Part shown: piece by piece, positions 35,460-44,886 of the stretch | Position numbering within the stretch: position 1 is the stretch's first letter | How the letters are laid out: the number at the start of each line of letters is the position of its first letter | Assembly (NCBI GenBank): GCA_035506535.1 | Contig: DATJPE010000029.1 | Coordinates: 62,001-126,000, forward strand | Direction: 5' to 3' | DNA length: 64,000 nt | DNA from: Actinomycetes bacterium | GTDB lineage: Bacteria > Actinomycetota > Actinomycetes > DATJPE01 | Made by a program: the position numbers and the translations under genes | The notes under the pieces: generated by a model | What the model was told of the DNA's origin: nothing | Database searches by the model: none | The model's input: the letters and a program-made list of their open reading frames with translations, nothing else

Positions 35460-36758
35460 ATGAGCGAGCGTGGATTCGCGGGGTTTGGTGCCCGTGCCCG
35501 GCACACCAGGTCGTGGCGCGCACTGGATCTGGGCGCCCGCGGCCGACCTTCCTTCGCCGCGCTCGTCCTCGCCTGCGGGATCGGACCGGTGGCGCTGGAC
35601 ACCTACCTGCCGTCGATGCCGACGATGGAGGGGTCGCTCCACACCGGGGCCTCGACGATCCAGCTCACCGTCACCTGCTACATCGTCGGGATGGCCCTCG
35701 GCCAGCTCTTCTCCGGCGCGATCAGTGACGGAACGGGCCGGCGCGCCGCTCTGCTGGCGCCGGCCATCGTGTTCACCCTCGCCTCGGTCGTGGCCGCGAG
35801 CACACCCTCCGTCGATGTCCTGCTCGCGGTCCGCCTGGTGCAGGGAGCCGCGGCCGGCGCCGCGATCGTCGTGGGACGGGCGGTGGTGAGCGACGTCTAT
35901 CGGGGGCCGGATCTGGCTGCGCGGCTCGGTACCGTGGCGGTGATCGTCCAGCTCGGTCCCGTCGTCGCCCCGGTCCTGGGCAGCGCCTTGCTGCGGGTGG
36001 CCACGTGGCGAGCGATCTTCTGGGGGATGGCGGGGGTCGGGGCCGTCCTGGCGACCGCGGTCGCCTTGCGCGTGCCGGAGACGCTGCCGGTCCGAGACCG
36101 GCACGGCCGTGGCGTCGGGCTGGCCGTCCTGCGGATGCGCACCCTCCTGTGCGACTGGTCGTACATCAAGCATGTCCTCATCGCCTGCGCCATGGTCTTC
36201 GGGTTCTTCGTGTACCTGGGGGGCTCCTCCTTCGTCCTGCACTCCGTCTACGGCGTGACGCCGAGCGAGTACGCGGTCATCTTCGGAGGGAACGCCGCTG
36301 CGATGGTGCTCGGCGCCCTCGTGTACCGACTGACGGTACGACGGCGGGGGCCCGTCGCTCTGCGACGAGCTGGTGTCAGTCTCGGCGCGGCCGCGGCGAC
36401 CCTCCTTGTAGCAGCCGCGGCGGTTGGACCCGACCGGCTGCCCGGTGTCGGGCCGCCGTGGGCGCTGCTGGCCCTCATCGCGGCCTCGATGGGTCTGGTG
36501 GCCCCCGCCACGGCGACCCTGGCCCTGCAGGCGGGAAGCTACCTGAGGGGAACGGCGTCCTCCCTGCTCGGAGGACTCAGCCTGATCGCGGGCGCGCTGG
36601 CCACTCCGCTGACCGGATGGCTGGGATCGAGCAGCCTGCTGCCCATGTCCCTGCTCATGCTGGGCGGCTACCTGGTCAGCGTCGCGCTCATGCTCGGCGT
36701 CGACCGTGGGTCGCGGGGGACCGCACACGAGAACCAGCTCAGCTCACACGACCGATGA
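35460..36758 (+). CDS. Bcr/CflA-type MFS drug efflux transporter
   Basis: A 432-residue protein with 12 predicted membrane helices. ALDTYLPSMPTM at the first helix and GMALGQLFSGAISDGTGRR (the loop 2-3 motif A region) are typical of the Bcr/CflA drug:H+ antiporters. The ATG follows GAGGTGCG. Its stop overlaps the start of the ABC1-kinase gene by 4 bp. The LysR gene 181 bp upstream may regulate it; that gap has no clear operator or terminator. Confidence 0.9.
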   Translation: MSERGFAGFGARARHTRSWRALDLGARGRPSFAALVLACGIGPVALDTYLPSMPTMEGSLHTGASTIQLTVTCYIVGMALGQLFSGAISDGTGRRAALLAPAIVFTLASVVAASTPSVDVLLAVRLVQGAAAGAAIVVGRAVVSDVYRGPDLAARLGTVAVIVQLGPVVAPVLGSALLRVATWRAIFWGMAGVGAVLATAVALRVPETLPVRDRHGRGVGLAVLRMRTLLCDWSYIKHVLIACAMVFGFFVYLGGSSFVLHSVYGVTPSEYAVIFGGNAAAMVLGALVYRLTVRRRGPVALRRAGVSLGAAAATLLVAAAAVGPDRLPGVGPPWALLALIAASMGLVAPATATLALQAGSYLRGTASSLLGGLSLIAGALATPLTGWLGSSSLLPMSLLMLGGYLVSVALMLGVDRGSRGTAHENQLSSHDR

Positions 36759-38119
36759 CCGTGACCAGATGGATCCGTTCCGCACCGCGGGCTGATGTGC
36801 CACCGCTGCGGCAGCGATCGGCCACGCTTCGTTCCGCGCGGATCGCCGGCCTCGTCGCGGGGCTGGCCGCCCGCTCGTCGCTCACCGCCGTGCGCGGACG
36901 GTTCGACGACGACCCGGCCAGGCTGCGTCGACGGGCCCGTGCTCGAAACGCCGACGCCCTTCGCACGACGCTGGGCGGGATGAAGGGCGGGGCGCTGAAG
37001 GCCGGCCAGCTGCTCTCGACCGTCGACTCGCTGTTCCCGCCGGACCCCGACCGCACGTGGACCGAGGCGCTGACCGCTCTTCAGGAGACCAACGAGCCCC
37101 TGGACTGGGCGCAGGTGGAGCCGGTCCTGCGACGAGGGCTCGGCGCACGGTGGCGGGAGCTCCTGGACATCGATCCCGTGGCGGTGGCAGCGGCATCCCT
37201 CGGGCAGGTGCACCGCGGGGTCTGGCACGACGGTCAGCAGGTAGCCGTGAAGGTGCAGTACCCCTTCGCCACGGCGGCCCTCCTCGCCGACCTTCGCGCC
37301 CTGTCCGTGTCGCTCCGGCTCGCGGGGGTGGTCCTGCCCGGGCTGCTCGCCGCACCGGTCGTGGACGAGCTGCGACGCCGGGCGGGGGAGGAACTCGACT
37401 ACGTGCACGAGGCGAGGGCCCAGCGCGAGGTCGCGGCGGCCTTCGCCGGGTCCACGGAGTACGCCGTTCCCGGTGTCGTGGCGGCCGCGGAGGGCGTACT
37501 GGTGAGCCAGTGGTTGCCGGGTCGCCCGCTCGTGACGGTCGCCGACGACACCCGGGACGAGAGGTGTCGTGTCGCCTCCCTCTATCAGCGCTTCGCGCTG
37601 CTGGCGCCGTCGCGCGCTGGATGGTTGCACGCCGATCCGCACCCCGGGAACTTCCGGGTCACCCCGGACGGCCGGCTCGGCGTGGTCGACTTCGGCGCCG
37701 TTGTCGCGATGCCCGACGGCCTGCCCCCGGCCTTCGGCCGACTCGTGCGTGCCTTCGCCGACGAGTCCGCCCCGGGTGACGCGCAGACGGCGCTGGTCGC
37801 GGCGGGACTGGTCAGGCCCGGCCGACGGGTCGACCTCGACAGCCTGCGTGCGGTCATGTCGCCATTCAGCGAACCCGCCCGCCACGACATGTTCGCCTTC
37901 TCGTCGTCGTGGTTGCGCTCGTGCTTCGCCCGAGACGACGCGTCACGGGACCCGGACTACACCGCGGCGATGGGGCTCACCCTGCCGGCGGAGCACCTCA
38001 TGACCCAGCGGGTCTGGCTCGGGGTGATCGGGGTGCTCTGCCGCCTCGACGTCACCGTGCCGGTGCGCCCCGTGCTGGCCGAGCTGCTGCCCGGGTTCGA
38101 CGGAACTGCAGCCCCATGA
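36755..38119 (+). CDS. Second ABC1/UbiB-family kinase, coupled to the MFS gene
   Basis: A 454-residue ABC1 protein, paralogous to the one at 23552-24868. Motifs: MKGGALKAGQLLS, VAAASLGQVHRG, VAVKVQYPF, EELDYVHEARAQ, HADPHPGNF and VDFGA. All key residues look present. Its ATG overlaps the MFS stop (ATGA), so expression is coupled to an efflux pump. The link may be to membrane lipid or quinone status, but nothing in the sequence proves it. Confidence 0.9.
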   Translation: MTVTRWIRSAPRADVPPLRQRSATLRSARIAGLVAGLAARSSLTAVRGRFDDDPARLRRRARARNADALRTTLGGMKGGALKAGQLLSTVDSLFPPDPDRTWTEALTALQETNEPLDWAQVEPVLRRGLGARWRELLDIDPVAVAAASLGQVHRGVWHDGQQVAVKVQYPFATAALLADLRALSVSLRLAGVVLPGLLAAPVVDELRRRAGEELDYVHEARAQREVAAAFAGSTEYAVPGVVAAAEGVLVSQWLPGRPLVTVADDTRDERCRVASLYQRFALLAPSRAGWLHADPHPGNFRVTPDGRLGVVDFGAVVAMPDGLPPAFGRLVRAFADESAPGDAQTALVAAGLVRPGRRVDLDSLRAVMSPFSEPARHDMFAFSSSWLRSCFARDDASRDPDYTAAMGLTLPAEHLMTQRVWLGVIGVLCRLDVTVPVRPVLAELLPGFDGTAAP

Positions 38120-38235
38120 TGAGCCCGGCCGTCGACGTCTGAGAGGCATCGATCCGGCAAGATCTGTCTCACCGCGATGCCGGCGAGCCGGGGCCGGCCT
38201 CCGAGGATCTGGCACGATGTCACAAGGGGAGCTCG

Positions 38236-39915
38236 ATGAGTCCTTCGGCCCGCTCGGACATGGAGATCGCTCGAGCAGCCGAGCTCGAGCCGATCGGAGA
38301 CGTCGCGTCGAAGCTCGGCATCCCCTCCGACGCGATCGACCTGCACGGGCGGTACAAGGCCAAGGTGAGCCTCGACTACCTCGGCGCGCTCCCGACCCGG
38401 GCGGACTCGAGCCTGATCCTGGTCACCGCCATGAGCCCGACACCGGCGGGCGAGGGCAAGACGACGACGACGGTCGGGCTCGGTGACGGTCTACGCAGGA
38501 TCGGCAAGTCAGCGGTGATCTGCCTGCGGGAGCCGTCGTTGGGCCCGGTGTTCGGCGCGAAGGGCGGGGCGACGGGAGGCGGCCACGCGCAGGTCGTGCC
38601 CATGGAGGACATCAACCTGCACTTCACCGGCGACTTCAGCGCCATCCAGCTCGCCAACAACCTGCTCGCCGCCCTGCTCGACAACCACATCCATCACGGA
38701 AACGAGCTGGGTATCGATGTACGTCGCATCACGTGGAAGCGAGTCCTCGACCTCAGCGACCGCGCCCTGCGACACGTCACGGTCGGCTTGGGCGGGCCGG
38801 CCAACGGCTTCCCGCGCGAGGACGGCTTCGACATCGTCGTCGCGAGCGAGGTCATGGCGATCTTCTGCCTCGCGACCTCCCTCGATGATCTCAAGCGCCG
38901 CTTGGGCAACATCGTCGTGGGCTACACCCGTCAGAAGGAGGCCGTCACCGCGCGCGACCTCAAGGCTGAGGGTTCGATGGCGGTCCTGCTCAAGGATGCT
39001 TTTCGCCCCAACCTCGTGCAGACGCTCGAGGGCACGCCTGCGCTCGTGCACGGCGGGCCTTTCGCCAATATCGCCCACGGCTGCAACTCCGTGGTCGCCA
39101 CGGCGTCCGCGCTCAAGCTCGCCGACTACGTCGTCACCGAGGCCGGCTTCGGTGCCGACCTCGGTGCGGAGAAGTTCGTCGACATCACGTGCCGGCAGTC
39201 AGGGCTGCGTCCCCGGGCGGCCGTCGTCGTCGCGACCCTCCGCGCGCTCAAGCACCACGGCGGTGTCGCGCTCGCGGACATGGGAGCGGAGAACCTGGAC
39301 GCCATCCGCATCGGGTTCGCCAATCTTGAACGCCACCTCGCCAACGTCACGAACGTCTTCGGCCTGCGTGCCGTGGTCGGCATCAACCGTTTCGAAGGGG
39401 ACACAGAGGCCGAGCTCGGCCTCCTCGAGGGACTCGTTCGAAGGGCGGGTTCGACCGCGGTGGTGGCCACCCATGTCGCCGATGGCGGCGCCGGTGCGAC
39501 CGCCCTCGCCGAGGCAGTGGTGGAGGCGTGTGCGAACCCCGCCGAGATGAGGTTCAGCTATGTCGACGACATGTCGCTCTGGGACAAGATGAGCGACGTG
39601 GCGACCCGCGTCTACGGCGCGTCGAGCGTCACCGCGACGCGGGCCGTCAGGGCCAGGATCCAGGAGCTGGAGAACTCGGGGTACCGCGAGCTCCCGATCT
39701 GCGTCGCCAAGACGCAGTACTCCTTCTCGACCGACCCCACGTTGCTGGGCGCACCCGAGGGTCACATGGTGGACGTGCGCGAAGTCCGTCTCTGTGCCGG
39801 CGCCGAGTTCGTGGTCTTCGTCTGCGGTGACACCATGACGATGCCCGGGCTGCCCAAGTCTCCTGCATCCGCGCGCATCGACCTCGTCGACGGCAAGATC
39901 GTCGGCCTCAGCTGA
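38236..39915 (+). CDS. fhs: Formate-tetrahydrofolate ligase
   Basis: A 559-residue enzyme that makes 10-formyl-THF from formate, THF and ATP. The P-loop is [11 protein letters not shown], followed by [20 protein letters not shown] and [20 protein letters not shown], all near-invariant. The end VDGKIVGLS is also typical. ATG at 38236 follows AAGGGGAG. The 116-bp leader holds a short CCGGCA/TGCCGG inverted repeat (38154-38183) but no recognisable riboswitch. It stands alone, outside any folate cluster. Confidence 0.96.
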   Translation: MSPSARSDMEIARAAELEPIGDVASKLGIPSDAIDLHGRYKAKVSLDYLGALPTRADSSLILVTAMSPTPAGEGKTTTTVGLGDGLRRIGKSAVICLREPSLGPVFGAKGGATGGGHAQVVPMEDINLHFTGDFSAIQLANNLLAALLDNHIHHGNELGIDVRRITWKRVLDLSDRALRHVTVGLGGPANGFPREDGFDIVVASEVMAIFCLATSLDDLKRRLGNIVVGYTRQKEAVTARDLKAEGSMAVLLKDAFRPNLVQTLEGTPALVHGGPFANIAHGCNSVVATASALKLADYVVTEAGFGADLGAEKFVDITCRQSGLRPRAAVVVATLRALKHHGGVALADMGAENLDAIRIGFANLERHLANVTNVFGLRAVVGINRFEGDTEAELGLLEGLVRRAGSTAVVATHVADGGAGATALAEAVVEACANPAEMRFSYVDDMSLWDKMSDVATRVYGASSVTATRAVRARIQELENSGYRELPICVAKTQYSFSTDPTLLGAPEGHMVDVREVRLCAGAEFVVFVCGDTMTMPGLPKSPASARIDLVDGKIVGLS

Positions 39916-39965
39916 TCACCTCCGGCGCGAGCCAGGTCCTCGCGGCCGGGGCGGCGCTCTGAGTG

Positions 39966-39989
39966 GCCCGGCCGGGCCGTCGGCCGGGC
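39966..39989 (+). terminator. Hairpin after fhs
   Basis: GCCCGGCC (39966-39973) pairs with GGCCGGGC (39982-39989) around an 8-nt loop, 50 bp after the fhs stop. There is no U-tract. It lies before the DUF4397 gene. Confidence 0.45.
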
Positions 39990-40069
39990 TGGTGGCCAGG
40001 AGTGCATCCAAGGGCCGTCCGACGGGCGAAGAGGGGGTGTACCACCCGTCTGCATCTCGAGGAGTCTGC

Positions 40070-40903
40070 ATGAGATCGCTTCGTTCCACTGCTCTGATCG
40101 GGGCGGCTCTGCTGCTCGCTCCGGCCGCTGTCCTGGTTGCCGCCGGTCCCGCCGGCGCGGCCTCCAACGACGCCAAGGTGAGCGTCTTCCACGGCATCCC
40201 CGGTGTCGACGTCAACGTGTACGTCAACGGCAAGATCACCCTGAAGGACTTCAAGCCCGGGGCGATGGCGGGTCCGCTGTCCCTGCCCGCGGGTACCTAC
40301 AAGGTCGAGGTGACCTCGTACAAGGCCGACAAGGCGGCAGGCAAGAAGACCGCAGATGTCATCGGCCCGGCGAACATCCCCGTTGCGGCAGGCCACAACT
40401 ACACGATCGCAGCGCACCTCACGACCGCGGGGAAGCCGACGGCGACGGTGTTCGACAACGACATCTCAGGTCTCGCCGCGGGCAAGGGACGCGTCACCGT
40501 CGCGCACGTCGCGGACGCTCCCACGGTGGCGATCACGGCGAACGGCGCCACACTGATCAAGTCCCTGAGCAACCCTGAATCGGCGAGTGCGGTCGTCCCT
40601 GCCGCCACGTACAAGGTGGGCGTCGTCGCCGGCGGCAAGACCGTGTTCTCGACCAGCCTGCCCGTCGCAGCTGGCGCCAACACGATCGTGTTCGCCTACG
40701 GAACCTATCCCTCGACGTTCGCGGTGGCGGTCCAGAAGATCACCGGACTGGGCGCGGCTCCGACCGGCGTTCCCGCCGGTGAGGCCGGGCTCGCGCACGA
40801 CGGCTCGTCCTTCCCCGACTGGGCGATCGGCGGCATGGTTCTCGCGGGCATCGGCGCGGTGGTTGCGGGTCGGCGCGTCCTGGTCGGTTCCCGCCAGGAC
40901 TGA
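40070..40903 (+). CDS. Secreted DUF4397 protein with C-terminal membrane anchor
   Basis: A 277-residue exported protein. A signal peptide spans about 1-30 (hydrophobic core LIGAALLLAPAAVLVAA, then AGAAS). Two DUF4397 repeats follow: VSVFHGIPGVDVNVYVNG with LPAGTYKVEV, and VTVAHVADAPTVAITANG with VPAATYKVGV. The C terminus has a hydrophobic helix (WAIGGMVLAGIGAVVAG) and RRVLVGSRQD, laid out like a sortase sorting signal, but I find no LPXTG. The ATG has GAGGAG at 40059-40064. A class F sortase gene follows, beyond a hairpin. Confidence 0.87.
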   Translation: MRSLRSTALIGAALLLAPAAVLVAAGPAGAASNDAKVSVFHGIPGVDVNVYVNGKITLKDFKPGAMAGPLSLPAGTYKVEVTSYKADKAAGKKTADVIGPANIPVAAGHNYTIAAHLTTAGKPTATVFDNDISGLAAGKGRVTVAHVADAPTVAITANGATLIKSLSNPESASAVVPAATYKVGVVAGGKTVFSTSLPVAAGANTIVFAYGTYPSTFAVAVQKITGLGAAPTGVPAGEAGLAHDGSSFPDWAIGGMVLAGIGAVVAGRRVLVGSRQD

Positions 40904-40912
40904 CCTGGTCCG

Positions 40913-40947
40913 GGGGTGGCGCCACGCGCGTAGGGTGGCGCCACCCC
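40913..40947 (+). terminator. 12-bp hairpin between DUF4397 and sortase genes
   Basis: GGGGTGGCGCCA (40913-40924) pairs with TGGCGCCACCCC (40936-40947) around an 11-nt loop, 9 bp after the DUF4397 stop. Each arm contains the palindrome GTGGCGCCAC, so it could also be a pair of protein-binding sites. It may reduce read-through into the sortase gene. Confidence 0.6.
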
Positions 40948-41008
40948 ATGCCGCGACGGCTGTCCCGGGCGCGGCATTCCCGAGTGACGGTCCCGAGAAG
41001 GGGAGTCG

Positions 41009-41713
41009 ATGAGCGGCCGAGGATGGCAGGGTCTGTTCGCCCTCTGCCTGGCCGTGTTCATCATGATCCCGGCCGGATGGGCGGTCACCCGAAGTGACGC
41101 CACTGGGGTGGGTCACCTCCCAGCGGACGTGACGTCCGCCAGCCGCCCGACCGGCCCGATGGACGGGCTGCCCATGACGGCGGTGCCTGCGGTGGGGACG
41201 CCGCCGCGCATCCCCGTCTACGACGCCCACCTGGGCGCCGCGGCGGGGCCGGCCCCTCACCCACCGGCTCCGACGGAGCTGACCATCAAGAGCATCGGCG
41301 TCGACGCTCCCGTCGAGACCATCGGCGTCGCCGCTGACGGCACGGTAGCGATCCCGCACAACGCCTACCACGTCGGGTGGTATCGGTTCGGGCCTGCGCC
41401 GGGATCGGCCTCGGGATCGGCGGTCATCGTGGGCCACCGCGACTCGCGCACCCAGGGCCGTGGCGCGCTGTACAACCTTGGTTCCGCGGGCCTCAACGAG
41501 CACATCCAGGTGGTGCTCGCCAACGGCAGGACTCTCACCTACCGCATCGTCGAACGCCGCCTGTACGTCAAGCGGGGCCTGCCCTGGTCCACCTTCTTCA
41601 CCGCCACAGGCCCGCCACGACTCACGATCATCACCTGCGGCGGCCCGTACGACCGCAGCAGGGGCGGGTACCAGGACAACCTCATCGTGACGGCGCTCCC
41701 CGTCGCGTCGTGA
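41009..41713 (+). CDS. Class F sortase
   Basis: A 234-residue transpeptidase with an N-terminal membrane helix (about 8-26) and a Pro-rich linker. The catalytic domain (about 90-234) has His143 in IVGHRDS, Cys210 in LTIITCGG and an Arg in DRSRGGYQDN, the class E/F arrangement. It would join a sorting-signal protein to the cell envelope. The ATG at 41009 follows GAAGGGGAG. It is probably paired with the upstream DUF4397 protein, with which it shares orientation. Confidence 0.92.
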   Translation: MSGRGWQGLFALCLAVFIMIPAGWAVTRSDATGVGHLPADVTSASRPTGPMDGLPMTAVPAVGTPPRIPVYDAHLGAAAGPAPHPPAPTELTIKSIGVDAPVETIGVAADGTVAIPHNAYHVGWYRFGPAPGSASGSAVIVGHRDSRTQGRGALYNLGSAGLNEHIQVVLANGRTLTYRIVERRLYVKRGLPWSTFFTATGPPRLTIITCGGPYDRSRGGYQDNLIVTALPVAS

Positions 41714-41727
41714 CGGATGTCGTTGAG

Positions 41728-41751
41728 AGGTCGTGCTTCGCCCCACGACCT
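41728..41751. terminator. Hairpin between convergent sortase and lacI-type genes
   Basis: AGGTCGTG (41728-41735) pairs with CACGACCT (41744-41751) around an 8-nt loop, placed between the two converging stop codons. It could serve both directions. Confidence 0.5.
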
Positions 41752-41776
41752 GAAGGTCAATCGATGACTCGCGACG

Positions 41777-42814
41777 CTAGCGATCCTTGCCTACGCTCGA
41801 CGCGCGGGGGTTGAGCTGAACCGGAAGCATGAGATGGCCGGTCTTCTCCTCACCAGCGAGGCGGCGAAGCAGCAGGGCGGCCATCTGTTGTCCCAGCTCC
41901 TCCACCGGCTGGGCGACGCAGCTGAGCGGTGGATCGCTGCGGCTGGCGGCGGCGGAGTCGTCGAAGCCGACGAAGCGAACGTCGTCCGGGACGACCTTGC
42001 CCGCCGTTCTCAGGGCCGAGAGGGCGCCCAGAGCCAGCAGCTCGCCGGCGGCGAAGACTCCGTCGAGCTTCGGGTGCTCGTGCAACAGCCGGTGCATACC
42101 CGCGTAACCCTCGTCGATACCCCAGTCCTTGGCCCGATACACAGCGCCGTTGTCCTTCAGGCCTCGCGCACGCAGGGCGCGTCGGTAGCCGGCCAGCCGG
42201 TCCACTCCGGGTCCGGTGGTTCGCGGTCCGGTGATCATCCCCACCTGCGTGCAGCCGACGTCGAGGAGGTGGGTCGTCGCCGCGACCGCACCGCCGATGT
42301 TGTCGACGTCGACATAGCTGACCTGCTTGAAACCGAGGGGACGCCCTCCGACGACGACGGGGACTTGCTGCTCGAGCAGGAATCTGAGGAAGCGGTCTGA
42401 CCGGTTGTCGGTGATCATGAGGAAGCCGTCGACGGTCCGTCTGCGGGAGACGTCCTTGATGAGTCTCTCCTGGTCGTGACGGTTCTGGGCGACGAACAGG
42501 ACCAGCTGCTTGTCCTGCGCGCTGAGCTCCTTGCTGATCCCGGCGATGATGCGCGGGATGTATGGGTTCCCCCAGACGTGCGCCTCGTGCTCGGCGATCA
42601 CGAAGCCGATGGAGTTGGTGGAGCTGCCGGCGAGGGTGCGGGCCGCCCGGTTGATGACGTAGCCCAGCCTCTCTGCCGTGTCCAGGATCGCCAACCTCGT
42701 GCTCGTGGCGACACGGGCGTCGCCGTTGAGCGCTCTGCTCACGGTGGGTTGGGAGACGCCTGCCGCTCGGGCCACGTCAGCCATGGTGATGGTGCTGATC
42801 GTGGGGCGGCTCAT
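41777..42814 (-). CDS. LacI-family transcriptional repressor
   Basis: A 345-residue LacI regulator. The DNA-binding head (about 8-58) reads TMADVARAAGVSQPTVSRAL with the hinge helix AARTLAGSSTN. The sugar-binding core follows (SIGFVIAEHEAHVWGNPY; VDGFLMITDN; GVFAAGELLALGAL). It is the last gene of the beta-galactoside operon, 68 bp after the GH42 gene, and probably binds the TGCATGCGCATGCA palindrome at 48287-48300 in the operon promoter. The inducer is expected to be a galactoside or product of the GH42 enzyme. Confidence 0.92.
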   Translation of the reverse strand: MSRPTISTITMADVARAAGVSQPTVSRALNGDARVATSTRLAILDTAERLGYVINRAARTLAGSSTNSIGFVIAEHEAHVWGNPYIPRIIAGISKELSAQDKQLVLFVAQNRHDQERLIKDVSRRRTVDGFLMITDNRSDRFLRFLLEQQVPVVVGGRPLGFKQVSYVDVDNIGGAVAATTHLLDVGCTQVGMITGPRTTGPGVDRLAGYRRALRARGLKDNGAVYRAKDWGIDEGYAGMHRLLHEHPKLDGVFAAGELLALGALSALRTAGKVVPDDVRFVGFDDSAAASRSDPPLSCVAQPVEELGQQMAALLLRRLAGEEKTGHLMLPVQLNPRASSVGKDR

Positions 42815-42882
42815 GGTCCTACGCTAGCCGAGCACGGGTCGTCCACGGCTGCTGGCTGTCATCGCACCGACCGCAGGATCCC

Positions 42883-44886
42883 TCACTGCCGCGGTGGCTG
42901 CTCCAGCACGACCGCACAGCCACCGGGTGCGACGCGAAGCGTCCCCTGCACGCTGCGGTCGTCGAGCAGCTCATGACCGCGCGCCTCGACCAGCACTTCC
43001 CCCGCGGTGTGATTGAGCACGAAGAGATAGCTGTTCTCCGGCGAGGCTCTACGAACGATCTCCACGCCGGCAGCATGCGTGGACATCGGGATCCCCGCTC
43101 TCGTGAGTACCGTCTCGACCAAGCGCGTCAAGCCCGAATCGTCGAGCTCGGTGCCCACGTACCAGCAGGCGCCCTCGCCGACCGTGTTGAACGTGATGGC
43201 GGGGGAGCCCTCGGCCGGCCCATCCGCGTACCGGGCGAGCACCTCCGCTGTGGTGACGCGTGCACGGTCGGTCCAGACCGAACCGGTGCCGCCATCGGTG
43301 AGCCGGACCGATTGGTGGGCCAGCAGGGGCGCGAACTCCTCGATGACCAGGCCGGTCACCTCGCGGAAGGCCCCCGGGTAACCCCCGGTCCGGACGTGGT
43401 CGTTCTCGTCGACAACCCCTGAGAAGTAGGTCAGGACCAGGGTTGCGCCGGAGGTGACGAAGTCGCTGATCCTCCCAGCGTCGTCGTCGCTCACCAGATA
43501 CCAGGATGGGGCGATGAGCAGGTCGTACTTGCTCAGGTCACCGGTCGGTGCGACGAAGTCGACGACCACACTGCGCTCCCACAAGGCGCCGTACCAGCGC
43601 CGGATCTGGCTGATCGGGGTGGCGTCGATGCTGGGATGGGAGTCCAGCTCGGCAGCCCACCATGACTCCCAGTCGAGGATGATCCCCACTCGTGGCTGTT
43701 CCACGGCACTGCCGGCGACGTGAGACAGGTGCCGCAGGTCGGCGCCGAGCCGGCAGACCTCCCGCCAGATGCTCGAGTCGGTTCCCGCGTGGGGCAGCAT
43801 CGCGCTGTGGAACTTCTCGGCACCGAAGGTCGAGGCTCGCCACTGGAAGAACAGCGCACCGTCGGCACCGCGCGCGATGTGCTGCAGGGAGTTGCGGCGC
43901 ATCTCACCAGGCGCCTTGGCCAGGTTGCGTGGTTGCCAGTTCACCGCGGATGTGGAGTGCTCCATGAGCAGCCACGGCTTCCCCGCCGCCAGCGAACGCA
44001 TGAGGTCTGCGGCCATGGCCGTGCGCTGCTCAGGGTGCGGGTCGGTGTAGAGGAGGTAGTCGTCGTTGCTGACGATGTCCACCGAGGAAGCCCACTTCTG
44101 GTAGTTCACCGGCTTGAAGAAGCTCATGAAGTTGGTGGTCACCGGATAGGAGCTGCCCGCGCGGATGATGGCTGCCTCCGCCTGGAACAACGTGAGCAGC
44201 TCATCCGAGCTGAACCGCCACCAGTCCAGCTGCTGCGTCGGATTGGCGAAGGACTTGTACGAGACAGAGCGAGGCGGCATGACGTCGGCCCAGTCCGCGT
44301 AGTGCTGGCTCCACACAGCCGTGCCCCACGCACGGTTGAGCTCGGCCAGTGATCCATATCGGTGCTGGAGCCAGGTCCTGAACGACTGGGCGGAGACGTC
44401 GCAGTAGCAGTGGTAGTTGTGGTCGCCGTACTCGTTGGAGACATGCCACAGGACCACTGACGGGTGGTCGCCATACCTGTCCACCATGTGTGAGCACAGC
44501 CGAGCGGCCGCCTCCCTGAACGCGGGCGATGAGGGGCAGTAGGCCTGACGCGCCCCGTGGCTGCGTGGCGTTCCCTCGGAGTCGACGAGCATGGCGTCGG
44601 GGTGCATCCTGGTGAACCACGGGGGCGGCGAGGCGGTGCCGGTGGCCAGGTCGACGTGGATCCCGTTCCGGTGGGCGAGTTCGAGGACCTGGTCGATGAG
44701 GGTGAAGTCGTACTCGCCGGGATGGGGCTCGACGAGGGACCAGGCGAAGACTCCTACGGTGACGAGGTTGACCGAGGCCTGCCCCATGAGAGACATGTCC
44801 TCCAGCCACACCTCGGGCGACCACTGCTCCGGGTTGTAGTCCCCTCCGTAGGCCAGGCCGCCCAGCCGCCCAGTGACGCGGTCCAC
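42883..44886 (-). CDS. GH42 beta-galactosidase
   Basis: A 667-residue glycoside hydrolase family 42 enzyme without a signal peptide, so it acts inside the cell. The N terminus GGDYNPEQWSPEVWLEDM is diagnostic. The acid/base is Glu152 in HVSNEYG and the nucleophile Glu309 in LLMEHSTS. Cys117, Cys160 and Cys162 match three of the four zinc cysteines of the family; the expected fourth (position 165) is Ser. The GTG at 44886 shares one base with the permease stop codon. It would hydrolyse beta-galactosides imported by the ABC transporter encoded upstream. Confidence 0.95.
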   Translation of the reverse strand: MDRVTGRLGGLAYGGDYNPEQWSPEVWLEDMSLMGQASVNLVTVGVFAWSLVEPHPGEYDFTLIDQVLELAHRNGIHVDLATGTASPPPWFTRMHPDAMLVDSEGTPRSHGARQAYCPSSPAFREAAARLCSHMVDRYGDHPSVVLWHVSNEYGDHNYHCYCDVSAQSFRTWLQHRYGSLAELNRAWGTAVWSQHYADWADVMPPRSVSYKSFANPTQQLDWWRFSSDELLTLFQAEAAIIRAGSSYPVTTNFMSFFKPVNYQKWASSVDIVSNDDYLLYTDPHPEQRTAMAADLMRSLAAGKPWLLMEHSTSAVNWQPRNLAKAPGEMRRNSLQHIARGADGALFFQWRASTFGAEKFHSAMLPHAGTDSSIWREVCRLGADLRHLSHVAGSAVEQPRVGIILDWESWWAAELDSHPSIDATPISQIRRWYGALWERSVVVDFVAPTGDLSKYDLLIAPSWYLVSDDDAGRISDFVTSGATLVLTYFSGVVDENDHVRTGGYPGAFREVTGLVIEEFAPLLAHQSVRLTDGGTGSVWTDRARVTTAEVLARYADGPAEGSPAITFNTVGEGACWYVGTELDDSGLTRLVETVLTRAGIPMSTHAAGVEIVRRASPENSYLFVLNHTAGEVLVEARGHELLDDRSVQGTLRVAPGGCAVVLEQPPRQ

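Noticed and set aside
35367-36728. A 453-codon minus-strand frame opposite the MFS gene
   Set aside because: No motif and highly polar composition; it mirrors a well-supported transporter.
38120-38235. A THF riboswitch upstream of fhs
   Set aside because: Only a short inverted repeat is visible and none of the conserved THF-riboswitch segments I know.
40790-40903. An LPXTG signal in the DUF4397 protein
   Set aside because: No LPXTG or close variant precedes the hydrophobic helix; kept only as an open question.
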